64,000 nucleotides of DNA, taken from Tissierellia bacterium (GTDB lineage: Bacteria > Bacillota > Clostridia > Tissierellales > Peptoniphilaceae). The notes beneath the pieces are model-generated. The model was not told the DNA's origin, ran no database searches, and worked only from the letters and a program-made list of their open reading frames with translations. Location of the stretch: NCBI GenBank assembly GCA_012519495.1, contig JAAYQA010000008.1, forward strand, positions 1 to 64,000. The letters run 5' to 3'. This document shows, in pieces, positions 53,017 to 61,807 of this stretch (position 1 is its first letter; every line of letters starts with the position of its first letter). A program made the translations under genes and the position numbers.

Positions 53017-53508
53017 ATGATGAAAAAAGACGAACTGGCCGTATTATCACAAGCCATACTCAATGAGGTAGAGGGGTACGAGTTCTACACAATGGCTGCA
53101 TCCAACAGCAAAGGCGAAAGCAAAGACGCGTTTTTGCAATTGGCGGAAGAAGAAAAGAAGCACGCGGAATATCTGCGTGACCTGTCCGACAAACTGACAA
53201 ATTCCGATGAGGAAAAATTGCAGTTTGCCTACGAACTGAATCCGCCCTCACCCGAGATTTACAAATGGGAGAAGCTGGATGTAAAAGAAGCATCCCTGGC
53301 CATGACCGTTTTTTCGATCGGTATGCAGATGGAAAAAGACGCGATCAAATTCTACACCGAAGCCAGAGATAAAACGGAAGTCGATGAGCTGCGCGAGATC
53401 TATCAAATCCTGATCAAATGGGAAGAAGTGCATCTGAACGAATTTACCCAACAGTACAATGTGTATAAAAACGAGTGGTGGGCCGAACAGAACTTCGCAC
53501 CGTTCTAA
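53017..53508 (+). CDS. Ferritin-like (rubrerythrin-type diiron) protein
   Basis: 163 residues. Four-helix bundle with diiron ligands in ILNEVEGYEFY, LAEEEKKHAEYL and IKWEEVHLNEF. There is no C-terminal rubredoxin domain. Two ATGs stand together (53017 and 53020) after GAGAGGAG. A role in peroxide or iron handling is likely and fits the nearby methionine sulfoxide reductases. Confidence 0.82.
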   Translation: MMKKDELAVLSQAILNEVEGYEFYTMAASNSKGESKDAFLQLAEEEKKHAEYLRDLSDKLTNSDEEKLQFAYELNPPSPEIYKWEKLDVKEASLAMTVFSIGMQMEKDAIKFYTEARDKTEVDELREIYQILIKWEEVHLNEFTQQYNVYKNEWWAEQNFAPF

Positions 53509-53519
53509 ACGGCCGGCAA

Positions 53520-53552
53520 AGCCGATCTCGTCGTGACGGGATCGGCTGTTTT
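53520..53552 (+). terminator. Terminator of the ferritin-like gene
   Basis: AGCCGATC.CGTC pairs with GACG.GATCGGCT over a two-base loop, followed by GTTTTA. It lies 11 bases after the stop. Confidence 0.85.
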
Positions 53553-53576
53553 ACTTTATAGAAAGTGTGATACTTT

Positions 53577-53951
53577 ATGAAAGCATTACAGCAATTCTTC
53601 TACTTGCTGGGATTTCTTTTTATCAGTCGCCTACTGACCGTTCTTTTACATATTCCCGTGCCTTCCACGATTGTGGCCATGCTGCTTTTGCTGGCCATGC
53701 TGGAACTGGGAATCGTCAAGGCACACTGGTTTGAAGAAATCCAGAAGTTTTTACTGCAGCATATCCTTTTGTTTTTGATTCCCGTAGCGCTTTCTTTTGT
53801 CGGAGTACTGCATTTGCTGCAGGATACCTGGCTGCGTCTGCTGGTAATCATTATTGTTTCCAGTACGGTTACTTTCGTAGTGACGGCAAAGACCATCGAC
53901 CGGATGATCGGAAAGGAGAATAAGCATGTACGCAGTGACACAGTCGATTGA
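53577..53951 (+). CDS. lrgA: LrgA/CidA family holin-like protein
   Basis: 124 residues with about four membrane helices (FISRLLTVLLHIPVPSTIVA, then HILLFLIPVALSFVG). LrgA/CidA proteins modulate murein hydrolases, cell death and metabolite export. Weak ribosome site. It overlaps lrgB by 26 bases. Confidence 0.9.
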   Translation: MKALQQFFYLLGFLFISRLLTVLLHIPVPSTIVAMLLLLAMLELGIVKAHWFEEIQKFLLQHILLFLIPVALSFVGVLHLLQDTWLRLLVIIIVSSTVTFVVTAKTIDRMIGKENKHVRSDTVD

Positions 53952-54618
53952 GTTCGGTTTATTCCTGACGATCGGTTTGTATCTTTTGTCGGTAGAGATC
54001 ATCAAACGGCTTAAACAGCCCTGGCTGAATCCGCTGCTTCTCTCGATTGTGATGGGCTCTCTGATTCTCTGGGGAATGAAGATTCCCTATGAGGATTATG
54101 CCTACGGTGCCAGCTGGATCGGTTATCTGCTGACACCGGCGACGGTTTGTCTGGTCCTGTCGTTTTATCGGCAGTCGCATCTGTTTAAGAAGCATTGGAA
54201 ACCCGTATTGGCAGGCGTTGTGGCAGGTGCGGTTGCCGGTATTGTCGTCACGGTGATACTCATTTACCTTTTGGATATCCCGGAAGTGCTGCGCCATACG
54301 CTGATGACAAAAAACAGCACCGGACCGATTGCGCTGGAGATCGCCGGTCTTTTACAAAGACCGAAGGATCTTGTCATGCTGATGGTGGTCGGATGCGGTT
54401 TGTTCGGTTTTGTCGTGGGCAACCCGATTTTGCGTCTGATGGGAATCAAGGATCCCGTTGCACGCGTTGTGGCCTTTGGCGCCACTTCGCATATTGTCGG
54501 AACGGCCAAAGCAATAGAAAACAGCAAAGAAGAAGGTGCGATGAGTTCGGTTGCCATTTTGATTACGGGACTGGTGTATCTCGTACTGGTTCCTCTGCTG
54601 TTTTTGGTATGGAGGTAA
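53926..54618 (+). CDS. lrgB: LrgB/CidB family membrane protein
   Basis: 230 residues, polytopic, with the LrgB landmarks KNSTGPIALEIAG, and ATSHIVGTAKAIENSKEEGAM near the end. AAAGGAG precedes ATG 53926. It works with the preceding LrgA. The two-component regulator LytSR is not in the window. Confidence 0.93.
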   Translation: MYAVTQSIEFGLFLTIGLYLLSVEIIKRLKQPWLNPLLLSIVMGSLILWGMKIPYEDYAYGASWIGYLLTPATVCLVLSFYRQSHLFKKHWKPVLAGVVAGAVAGIVVTVILIYLLDIPEVLRHTLMTKNSTGPIALEIAGLLQRPKDLVMLMVVGCGLFGFVVGNPILRLMGIKDPVARVVAFGATSHIVGTAKAIENSKEEGAMSSVAILITGLVYLVLVPLLFLVWR

Positions 54619-54622
54619 ATAA

Positions 54623-55099
54623 ATGACAGAAATTGTAGTAGCCGGAGGTTGCTTTTGGGGCGTAGAAGAGTTTATGTCGCGCAAGCCGGGTGTTTTGGAA
54701 ACCGAAGTCGGCTACGCCAACTGCAAAGAAGAAAATCCCGATTACCGGCGCGTGTGCACTGGGATTACCGGTTGTGCAGAAGCCGTCCGCATAGAATTTG
54801 ATGAAAATATACTCCCCGTGGAAAAGCTTTTGCAGGCGTTTTTCTCTGTGATCGACCCGACGGTTGTCAATCGGCAGGGGCCAGATGTCGGTACGCAATA
54901 CCGGACCGGCCTGTATTATGCGGATGCCGAACAAAAAGAAGCGTTTTTGCGCGCCAAAGAAGACGTACAGCGCACACTTTCGGTTCCGGTGGTGACAGAA
55001 GTACGGCCGCTGGAAAACTTCTGGCCGGCAGAAGAGTATCATCAGAAGTATCTGAAAAAGAATCCGGGTGGCTACTGCCACATTCCTTTGGATAGATGA
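54623..55099 (+). CDS. msrA: Peptide methionine (S)-S-oxide reductase
   Basis: 158 residues with the catalytic [10 protein letters not shown] at residues 8-17 and later QYRTGLYY. It repairs oxidised methionine in proteins. There is no fused MsrB. It overlaps the next reductase by four bases. Confidence 0.95.
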   Translation: MTEIVVAGGCFWGVEEFMSRKPGVLETEVGYANCKEENPDYRRVCTGITGCAEAVRIEFDENILPVEKLLQAFFSVIDPTVVNRQGPDVGTQYRTGLYYADAEQKEAFLRAKEDVQRTLSVPVVTEVRPLENFWPAEEYHQKYLKKNPGGYCHIPLDR

Positions 55100-55581
55100 T
55101 CGACTTTTCCCGTGTGCTGGCCATGGCCAAAGAAGAACGATATGCCCTGCTTCCGGTGCTCATCCGACACGAGCTGCAGGCAGAACCCAACCGACTGGCA
55201 AATCTCTCCAATATAGCCGCCATTTTGTATCATGGAATGGGCGATGTCAGCTGGGCGGGTTTTTATCTGTTTGACGGATCCGATTTGGTCCTCGGACCGT
55301 TTCAGGGGCGACCGGCGTGCACCCGTATCAGCACGGATGCCGGCATCTGCGGACGCAGCTATACGAAAAATGATACTGTCATCATTCAAAACGTACACGA
55401 AGACCCCGACCACATCGCCTGCGATGCGCGCACCAATGCCGAAATAGTTCATCCGGTGCGGTTAAAAAACGGACAAAAAGGGGTAATAGATATTGACAGT
55501 CTACAAGTAAACCGATTCACTGCAGCGGACGCCGCATTGCTGCAGGCGGTCGGGCATTTATTGGAAACCATGGCTGACTGA
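55096..55581 (+). CDS. msrC: Free methionine-(R)-sulfoxide reductase (GAF domain)
   Basis: 161 residues, a GAF fold carrying the three cysteines of fRMsr: [20 protein letters not shown] and [16 protein letters not shown]. It reduces free Met-R-SO and complements MsrA in one operon. The GVIDIDS segment is typical. Confidence 0.92.
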   Translation: MIDFSRVLAMAKEERYALLPVLIRHELQAEPNRLANLSNIAAILYHGMGDVSWAGFYLFDGSDLVLGPFQGRPACTRISTDAGICGRSYTKNDTVIIQNVHEDPDHIACDARTNAEIVHPVRLKNGQKGVIDIDSLQVNRFTAADAALLQAVGHLLETMAD

Positions 55582-55593
55582 AAGGAGTTTTTC

Positions 55594-57039
55594 ATGACGC
55601 AATCCGGATACGAATCGCGATTGTTCCATTATTTTGAAGAAATCTCCCGGGTGCCCCGCTGCTCGGGGAACCGGGCGGGAATCGCCCGGTGGCTGGAGGA
55701 TTTTGCCGTGTCGCAGGGCCTGGATTATAAGCGGGACGAAGCAGACAATGTCCTGATCTTTAAGCCGGGAAGCGGCGGGAAAGAAAAGGCACCTCCGATT
55801 GCTTTGCAGGGACATACGGACATGGTGTGCGAAAAAGCGCCCGACTCCGATCACAATTTTGAAACCGATCCGATAGAACTGATCCGCGAGGGAGATATCC
55901 TCCGAGCCAACAAAACGACATTGGGCGGCGACAACGGCATTGCTGTTGCCATGATACTGGCACTTCTGGAAGATAAGGAATTGGCCCACCCGCCTTTGGA
56001 AGCCGTGTTTACTTCCGATGAAGAGACCGGTTTGATCGGGGCGCATGCCCTGGCACCGGATGCGTTTTCGGCCAAACGGCTGATCAATATCGACTCGGAA
56101 GCCGAAGGCATCCTCTGGACCGGTTGCGCCGGTGGTGAAACCATCGAGATGACACTGCCGATCACAATGACCGGTGTCGAAGATCTGCAGGCGGCAGAGC
56201 TGTATGTGGAGGGACTGACCGGCGGCCATTCGGGACTGGAGATTCACCGCAAACGCCACAATGCAATCAAGGTATTAACCGAAGTTCTGAATCGCCTGAA
56301 AGACGAGATCCCGATCGGCCTGGACCGGATACAGGGCGGCACCAAGCACAATGCCATCCCGCGGGAAGCCTATGCCCGCTTGGTCTTTTCTGCAGAAGAC
56401 AAAGATGCGGTTATGGACTATACAAAAAAAATCGCAGACGAATTAGTCGAAGTTTATGCACAAAAAGGATACGAGGATCAGCCTCTTATCCGGATAGAAG
56501 AAGCCGCTCTACCCGAACGCGCCTTTTCTTTGGAATCATTTGAAAACGTGCTGGCCTGTCTGACATTACTCCCAAGCGGGGTATACAGTATGAGTCCCCA
56601 TATTGAAGGACTGGTGCAGACATCCAACAATCTGGCGGTAGTGTCGTCTGACGACACCGAGGTGCAGATTATTACCTCCATCCGTTCCAGTGCGGCGGAA
56701 GATACGGACAAATTGCGCGGCAAGATTATTTCGACTGCGGAAATTGCCGGGGCAAAAGTAGAAACATCGGGCGGGTATCCCGCCTGGGAAGTAAAAGAAG
56801 AGTCGGCACTGCGCGATACCTTTGCGCGCGTGTTTGAAACCATGTATGGTAAGAAACCGGAGATAACGGCCGTGCATGCGGGTCTGGAAACGGCCCTTTT
56901 TGCGGATCGGGATCCGGAGATGGATTTGGTCTCCCTTGGACCCGATATGTACGAAGTGCACACCCCGCAGGAACATCTAAGCATCGGCTCGGCACAGCGC
57001 GTGTACGATCTGCTGCGTGCGGTTTTACAGGAACTATAA
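55594..57039 (+). CDS. pepD: Aminoacyl-histidine dipeptidase (M20 family, PepD)
   Basis: 481 residues. Metal ligands in LQGHTDMVCEK, LGGDNGIAVAM and TSDEETGLIGA; the dimerisation lid carries LTGGHSGLEI. Hydrolyses Xaa-His and other dipeptides in the cytosol. AAAGGAG precedes the ATG. Confidence 0.94.
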   Translation: MTQSGYESRLFHYFEEISRVPRCSGNRAGIARWLEDFAVSQGLDYKRDEADNVLIFKPGSGGKEKAPPIALQGHTDMVCEKAPDSDHNFETDPIELIREGDILRANKTTLGGDNGIAVAMILALLEDKELAHPPLEAVFTSDEETGLIGAHALAPDAFSAKRLINIDSEAEGILWTGCAGGETIEMTLPITMTGVEDLQAAELYVEGLTGGHSGLEIHRKRHNAIKVLTEVLNRLKDEIPIGLDRIQGGTKHNAIPREAYARLVFSAEDKDAVMDYTKKIADELVEVYAQKGYEDQPLIRIEEAALPERAFSLESFENVLACLTLLPSGVYSMSPHIEGLVQTSNNLAVVSSDDTEVQIITSIRSSAAEDTDKLRGKIISTAEIAGAKVETSGGYPAWEVKEESALRDTFARVFETMYGKKPEITAVHAGLETALFADRDPEMDLVSLGPDMYEVHTPQEHLSIGSAQRVYDLLRAVLQEL

Positions 57040-57054
57040 TAACAGGAGGTTACG

Positions 57055-57435
57055 ATGAGCCAAGAGCACAATCACACAGCGCACGATCATGACTGCGGCT
57101 GCGATCATCCCCACGACCACAATCACGAGCACGAGGAGTACGATACCATTATCCTGACACTCGATGACGATTCGGAGCTGGAGTGTATCGTACTGGATGT
57201 TTTTGAAGTGGATGAGAAAGCCTATATCGCACTGGTCAGCATTGAAGAAGAACAGGTGCTGATTTATCGCTATCTGGAAGTGGAAGGCGGAGAAGAAGAC
57301 GAGTTTACGCTGGATACGATTGACGACGAAGAAGAATTTGAACTCGTCAGCCAGGCGTTTAATGAGCTGTTTATTGAAGAAATCGATGAGGAAGAGTGGG
57401 AATCGGTTGACGGAAACGAGCCGGAAGAGAATTAA
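57055..57435 (+). CDS. DUF1292 protein with a His-rich N-terminus
   Basis: 126 acidic residues. The body (about 28-110) is the YrzB-like DUF1292 domain of unknown role (TIILTLDDDSELECIVLDVF). The first 28 residues contain ten His and two Cys (HDHDCGCDHPHDHNHEHE), suggesting metal binding. AGGAGG precedes the ATG. Confidence 0.85.
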   Translation: MSQEHNHTAHDHDCGCDHPHDHNHEHEEYDTIILTLDDDSELECIVLDVFEVDEKAYIALVSIEEEQVLIYRYLEVEGGEEDEFTLDTIDDEEEFELVSQAFNELFIEEIDEEEWESVDGNEPEEN

Positions 57436-57472
57436 AGAAAAGGGAGCCGATGCAAATGCGGCTCCTTCTGTT

Positions 57473-58315
57473 ATGGAAAAAACCCGCGTAAAAATGCTCT
57501 GCCTGGATCTGGACGGCACGCTTCTGACCGATGAAAAGACGGTATCCAAAGAGAATGTAAACGCCGTACAGGCGGCTTATGAAAAAGGCGTTGACATTGT
57601 CGTGGCAACGGGCAGGCAATACCGTAAAGCGAGAGATTTTGCCGCCTGTCTTTCTCTGCCTGTCACCATTATTGCAAACAACGGAGCCAGTATCCGCCAT
57701 AGCACCGATGACCGGCGCGTGTATTTCAGCCCGATGCCTATGGTCCTGGCGAAAGAAATCATCGGTTTGGCAAAAGATTTCGGTATCGCACCGATTGTGC
57801 ATGTGGACCGGTACGACGAAGGAAAAGATATTGGTATCGGACCGGATGTGTCACAGGATGTAGTGGAACGTTACGGGCTTTTGGACAGCGACTGGGTTTT
57901 CCGGGTGGATACATGGAGTGACACCGCCCTGCGCGATGCGGTTTCGATGGTGTTTTTCGGATCGCGTCGGCAGATTGCCCGCTGGCATGAACACCTGTCG
58001 CAGCGCTTTTTGCCCCCCTATGTTATGCATCATTTGGTCAATCTGCAAAAGTTTGAAGCGATGCTGGAAGTATTGGGCGACACAGGAAACAAATGGCACG
58101 GCATCCGCGAACTGGCAAATCAAAAGAAGATTCTCCCCCGGGAGATTCTGGCCATCGGCGACGACAACAACGATATCGAGATGCTGAAAAACACAGGCTT
58201 CTCCTTTGCACCAAAGAATGCCACACAAGAGGTGAAAAAGGCGGCCGCGCGCGTTTTAGATCAAACGAACAACGAACACGCCGTAGCGGCAGCCATTGAA
58301 GAGGTGATCCTATGA
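57473..58315 (+). CDS. Cof-type HAD-superfamily phosphatase
   Basis: About 280 residues: catalytic LCLDLDGTLLTDEKTVS at the N-terminus, motif II VATGRQYRKA, and AIGDDNNDIEML near the end, with a Cof-type cap between. The start is uncertain: ATG 57473 has no ribosome site, and the AGGGAGCC upstream lies inside a hairpin (57443-57465), so an upstream unusual start is possible. Acts on a sugar or nucleotide phosphate. Overlaps the radical SAM gene by ATGA. Confidence 0.87.
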   Translation: MEKTRVKMLCLDLDGTLLTDEKTVSKENVNAVQAAYEKGVDIVVATGRQYRKARDFAACLSLPVTIIANNGASIRHSTDDRRVYFSPMPMVLAKEIIGLAKDFGIAPIVHVDRYDEGKDIGIGPDVSQDVVERYGLLDSDWVFRVDTWSDTALRDAVSMVFFGSRRQIARWHEHLSQRFLPPYVMHHLVNLQKFEAMLEVLGDTGNKWHGIRELANQKKILPREILAIGDDNNDIEMLKNTGFSFAPKNATQEVKKAAARVLDQTNNEHAVAAAIEEVIL

Positions 58316-59256
58316 GGCCCTGGCGGACGATGTCATCGCGTCTGATGGAAGTCTACGGGGAGAAGGTCTACAAGATCCCGATCAAGCTGCAGCTGACCTG
58401 CCCCAATCGCGACGGAACGGCAGGGCGAGGCGGTTGTATCTTTTGCGGTGAAGAAGGCGGTTCTTTTGAAAATGAACCGGCCGGTACGCCTATACACGAG
58501 CAACTGGCCCGGGGCCGGAAGCGACTGGAAAAAATCGGACCGAAAAAGTATATTGCGTATCTGCAGAACTTTTCCAATACCTATATGCCGGTACCGGTTC
58601 TGAAAAACATACTGACCGCCTGTCTGGAAGAGGATATTACAGGTATAGCGATTGCCACGCGCCCGGATTGTTTCCGGGAGGAACACGCGGACCTTCTGCA
58701 GGAGCTGCAAAGAAACAGCGGACGGGAAATAACCGTGGAACTGGGTTTGCAAAGCCCCAATCACAGTACTCTGAAAAAAATCAACCGGGGCCATTCCCCG
58801 GCCGATTATGTACGGGCACAGCTGCTGTTGCGGGACTACGGACTCCGGTCCTGCGTGCATCTTATTCCCAATCTGCCCTGGGACAATAAAGAGGACGCGG
58901 TAGAGGCAGCCAAGCTTGTTTCGGCTTTAGGAGTCGATGAGGTTAAGCTGCATGCGCTGTATATTGTAAAAGATACCGCATTGGGGCGCATGTATGAACG
59001 GGGCGAAATCCGGATGGGCACTAAAGAGGAATACCAGGAAACGGTCATTCTCTTTTTGCGGCATCTGTCGGAAGACATGGTAGTGCAGCGTGTGATCGGG
59101 CGCGCACCCAAAAAGAATGCACTTTTTTGCAACTGGAATACGTCCTGGTGGAAGATCCGGGATGAAATTGCTTCGCAAATGGTTTATAATGGATGGAAAC
59201 AGGGTGACCTTCGGGAGCAGGATCGGGGGATCTTGCTGTCGGACGGGGCGAACTGA
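58312..59256 (+). CDS. TIGR01212-type radical SAM protein (YhcC-like)
   Basis: 314 residues. The cluster motif CPNRDGTAGRGGCIFC has the family's unusual spacing near residue 25, and ELGLQSPNHSTLKKINRGH is typical. The substrate is unknown; related proteins are thought to act on RNA. Confidence 0.9.
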   Translation: MRPWRTMSSRLMEVYGEKVYKIPIKLQLTCPNRDGTAGRGGCIFCGEEGGSFENEPAGTPIHEQLARGRKRLEKIGPKKYIAYLQNFSNTYMPVPVLKNILTACLEEDITGIAIATRPDCFREEHADLLQELQRNSGREITVELGLQSPNHSTLKKINRGHSPADYVRAQLLLRDYGLRSCVHLIPNLPWDNKEDAVEAAKLVSALGVDEVKLHALYIVKDTALGRMYERGEIRMGTKEEYQETVILFLRHLSEDMVVQRVIGRAPKKNALFCNWNTSWWKIRDEIASQMVYNGWKQGDLREQDRGILLSDGAN

Positions 59257-59275
59257 AAAAGAAAGGTGTGAGGGT

Positions 59276-59698
59276 ATGGTTACATTTATTATCGGGAAAT
59301 CCGGAAGCGGGAAGACGAGATGGCTCATCGAGGAGGCAAATAACGACCTTCGGACAGGGCATGAGAATATCGTATTCATCGATACGGACGATTCCCACAT
59401 TTTTACATTGGATCACAGTATACGACTGATCAACGCAAAGGACTTTCATATCGACTCGAAAGAAAAGCTCTATGGCTTCTTATGCGGGATCATTTCAAAG
59501 GATTACGATATAGAAAAGGTATATCTGGACGGTATATACGAGATCATCGACTTGTCCAAGGAAGAGATCAAAACCCTCACAGCGTGGCTGGATCAGATAA
59601 CCGAGGAATTTGGGGTGAAATTCTATGTCGGATTTGAAAAAGACGTGGATACGCTGCCGGAACATGCCCAGAACAACGCAGTTCTGCTGCACGACTAA
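59276..59698 (+). CDS. Small P-loop protein, unknown
   Basis: 140 residues from ATG 59276. Walker A is IIGKSGSGKT at residues 5-14; a hydrophobic strand VYLDGIYEIID near 83 may serve as Walker B. Sometimes such proteins are labelled PilT-like, but there is no pilus system here. The function is not known. A terminator follows. Confidence 0.75.
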   Translation: MVTFIIGKSGSGKTRWLIEEANNDLRTGHENIVFIDTDDSHIFTLDHSIRLINAKDFHIDSKEKLYGFLCGIISKDYDIEKVYLDGIYEIIDLSKEEIKTLTAWLDQITEEFGVKFYVGFEKDVDTLPEHAQNNAVLLHD

Positions 59699-59710
59699 TA
59701 GATAAACCGA

Positions 59711-59735
59711 GAAGGGCTGCGGCCCTTCTTTTTTT
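59711..59735 (+). terminator. Rho-independent terminator
   Basis: GAAGGGC (59711-59717) and GCCCTTC (59722-59728) with seven T. It separates the P-loop gene from the next promoter. Confidence 0.92.
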
Positions 59736-59742
59736 GCGATAT

Positions 59743-59772
59743 TAGACAATAGCAATCGAGTTATGAGATAAT
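59743..59772 (+). promoter_or_regulatory. Promoter of the hypothetical-yggS-sepF operon
   Basis: TAGACA (59743-59748) and GATAAT (59767-59772) at 18 bp, 22 bases before the first ATG. Confidence 0.6.
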
Positions 59773-59793
59773 ATCGGCAGGTAGGAGTGTGTC

Positions 59794-60339
59794 ATGTTAA
59801 GTGAAAGAGACAAGCTGCGCAGGGTGCTGGCAGAACGAAACCGGCTGATCGACAAACTGGACCGGCGGCTTTTGACAAAAGAAGAATTCCATTCGGAGAA
59901 TTACAGGACATTGTGCCGCTGGCAGATGAAACCCTATCCGGTGATTCGCTCGCTGGAAGAAGGCATTTATAACTATCAGTATTACAATACGCTGGCGAAG
60001 GAATGGCAAAGGCGCGCGGGATGTGCGCCGGAGAAAAACCGGACTCGTTTTGTGCGAGAGATCCGAAACTTTTTTTGTATGAAAGACGCATGCATTCTGC
60101 AAATGCTGCAGCTGGATCAGAATGAGCGGATCGAGGCTTATTTCGTACACACGGCATCCATAGGCCTGAGAAACCGCCTGTTGGAAATTGTCTATCCCGA
60201 TAGGGAAAAGATCGTTTTACATACGCTGAGTCCGGATATATTGCAGACCGTACAGCGGATGGGTGTCTTTACGGCAACGATCCGCCGATCCAGAATACAC
60301 GATTATATCAATACGCGTGAGACCGAGGAGGTTAGATAA
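59794..60339 (+). CDS. Conserved-looking hypothetical protein
   Basis: 181 residues, soluble and basic, with an N-terminal helical part (MLSERDKLRRVLAERNRLI) and segments FHSENYRTLCRW and EIRNFFCMKDACIL. I do not recognise a family. It is first in a run leading to yggS and sepF, eight bases before the next gene. Confidence 0.75.
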   Translation: MLSERDKLRRVLAERNRLIDKLDRRLLTKEEFHSENYRTLCRWQMKPYPVIRSLEEGIYNYQYYNTLAKEWQRRAGCAPEKNRTRFVREIRNFFCMKDACILQMLQLDQNERIEAYFVHTASIGLRNRLLEIVYPDREKIVLHTLSPDILQTVQRMGVFTATIRRSRIHDYINTRETEEVR

Positions 60340-60347
60340 GAGTCAAT

Positions 60348-60719
60348 ATGAGTAAACTGCTTTTGTTTTTTGCTGTCCTGTTTACCGTTCGCATTCTTCG
60401 CAATGTCTTAGCGGTGATACGGGAAAAAATTGCCTTGTCCAACAATATGATTGTGATTGAAAGCGATCATATTTCCAATGAGGATCTGAAGCGCGCCGAG
60501 GTAAAAATGTTTATGATACAGGGAAAAAAGATCCACGCAGGGGATCAGATCAAAGTGATTACCAAGTTCAAGGATAAAATTGAAGGTATGGTGCTGGGGA
60601 TTGATACCAAGCAGGAAGCGCTGATTCTTGCGGATGAGGCATCGGTTATGGATATTCAGTTCGGAAAAATTGCCGATGTCAAGCTGATCAGTCGGTACGG
60701 AAAGTTCTTTACTTTCTGA
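60348..60719 (+). CDS. Hypothetical protein with N-terminal membrane helix
   Basis: 123 residues: a membrane segment at about 3-22, then a small beta-rich domain (GDQIKVITKFKDKIEGMVLG) like an SH3 or KOW barrel. No family recognised. Its stop shares one base with the next start (TGATG). Confidence 0.7.
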   Translation: MSKLLLFFAVLFTVRILRNVLAVIREKIALSNNMIVIESDHISNEDLKRAEVKMFMIQGKKIHAGDQIKVITKFKDKIEGMVLGIDTKQEALILADEASVMDIQFGKIADVKLISRYGKFFTF

Positions 60720-61807
60720 TGAAAAAGAATCAACGAAAGCGTCTGCACAGAGACCTGCTCCTCGTACTGATCGTTTTGCTATTGGGTTTTTTAGGTGCAA
60801 GAGAAGTCTATCAGCGCTTGTACGGGCATCGTACGCTCGTTCTTACCGATACGGTACGGTATGAAAAACGCGTGGATTTTACCGGTGCGGTGCTGTACGA
60901 TCAGGTGGTAGTAGAATCGGAAGATGCGCAGATCGATCCCGCTTATGACGGGAAACGAGTCGGTGCACATGCAGAAATCGGCCGCATGGCGGAAATAACG
61001 AAGAAGGATACAGGCGATCGCAAAGAACCCGAAGAGCTGATCGATGCGATAAAAACCCGTCGTTTTGATGCGATTACCTCGCTCGTGTCCCTGCTTCCGG
61101 AGGAGACGGAGATAACGGAAGACCTCCCGGAAGAGGAGCCGGAAGAGTCAGAGGACGATATTCCTCCGCCCACACAGTATGTGCCGTCCACACCGTATCG
61201 GATAACAGACGGAACCATTGTATTGGGAGAGGCGGCGTATGTGTCGGCCAAACCGGACGGATTTGAATCTCTCCTTCCGTATGACGGTATGGAGCAAATG
61301 CGGGGGTCGGATATCACCGCACTGCAAGACTATCCGCCGGCAGCAAAAGAAAAAGCGGGCTTTACTCTGATCAACGATCACCGCTACGGGATCGCTCTTT
61401 TGACAGAGCAGCGTCTTGAGCCGGCCGGGCAATACGAACTGCAGATCGGAGATGCGGTTTTGCAGGGCAACAGCCGCAAAAACCACGGCAGCGGCGAAGG
61501 CTCCTTTATCCTTTTGGATATGGACGAAGGCTTTCCGGACATTTACCCGCAGCGTTTTATCCGGGGATCGATTATTGTCCGCGCCTACGAAGCCCTGAAG
61601 ATTCCTGTTGGCGCCTTCGCGGAAGTAGAGGGGGAGGTAGGCGTCTTTTTGAAAAACGACGATGCGATTGTGGAATTCGTTCCGACACCGGAAAAAGAAG
61701 AGGAAGATGGATTTGTATATCTGCCCGTAGACGGCAGTTCCCTTCGTGTCTATGACGAAATATATCTGCATCCGTCCGGGGTGAAAGAAGGAGATTTTAT
61801 TGAATAG
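60719..61807 (+). CDS. HlyD-like membrane-anchored protein upstream of the division cluster
   Basis: 362 residues: one N-terminal membrane helix (about 12-30), a first beta segment (VDFTGAVLYDQVVVES), an acidic linker (ITEDLPEEEPEESEDD at about 121-136), and further beta domains ending VYDEIYLHPSGVKEGDFI. The plan resembles HlyD-type adaptors, though no transporter is adjacent. A wall or envelope role is inferred from neighbours only. It overlaps yggS by eight bases. Confidence 0.7.
   Translation: MKKNQRKRLHRDLLLVLIVLLLGFLGAREVYQRLYGHRTLVLTDTVRYEKRVDFTGAVLYDQVVVESEDAQIDPAYDGKRVGAHAEIGRMAEITKKDTGDRKEPEELIDAIKTRRFDAITSLVSLLPEETEITEDLPEEEPEESEDDIPPPTQYVPSTPYRITDGTIVLGEAAYVSAKPDGFESLLPYDGMEQMRGSDITALQDYPPAAKEKAGFTLINDHRYGIALLTEQRLEPAGQYELQIGDAVLQGNSRKNHGSGEGSFILLDMDEGFPDIYPQRFIRGSIIVRAYEALKIPVGAFAEVEGEVGVFLKNDDAIVEFVPTPEKEEEDGFVYLPVDGSSLRVYDEIYLHPSGVKEGDFIE

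Noticed and set aside
59276-59698. PilT-type twitching motility ATPase
   Set aside because: Only a Walker A is shared; the protein is 140 residues and no pilus genes are nearby.
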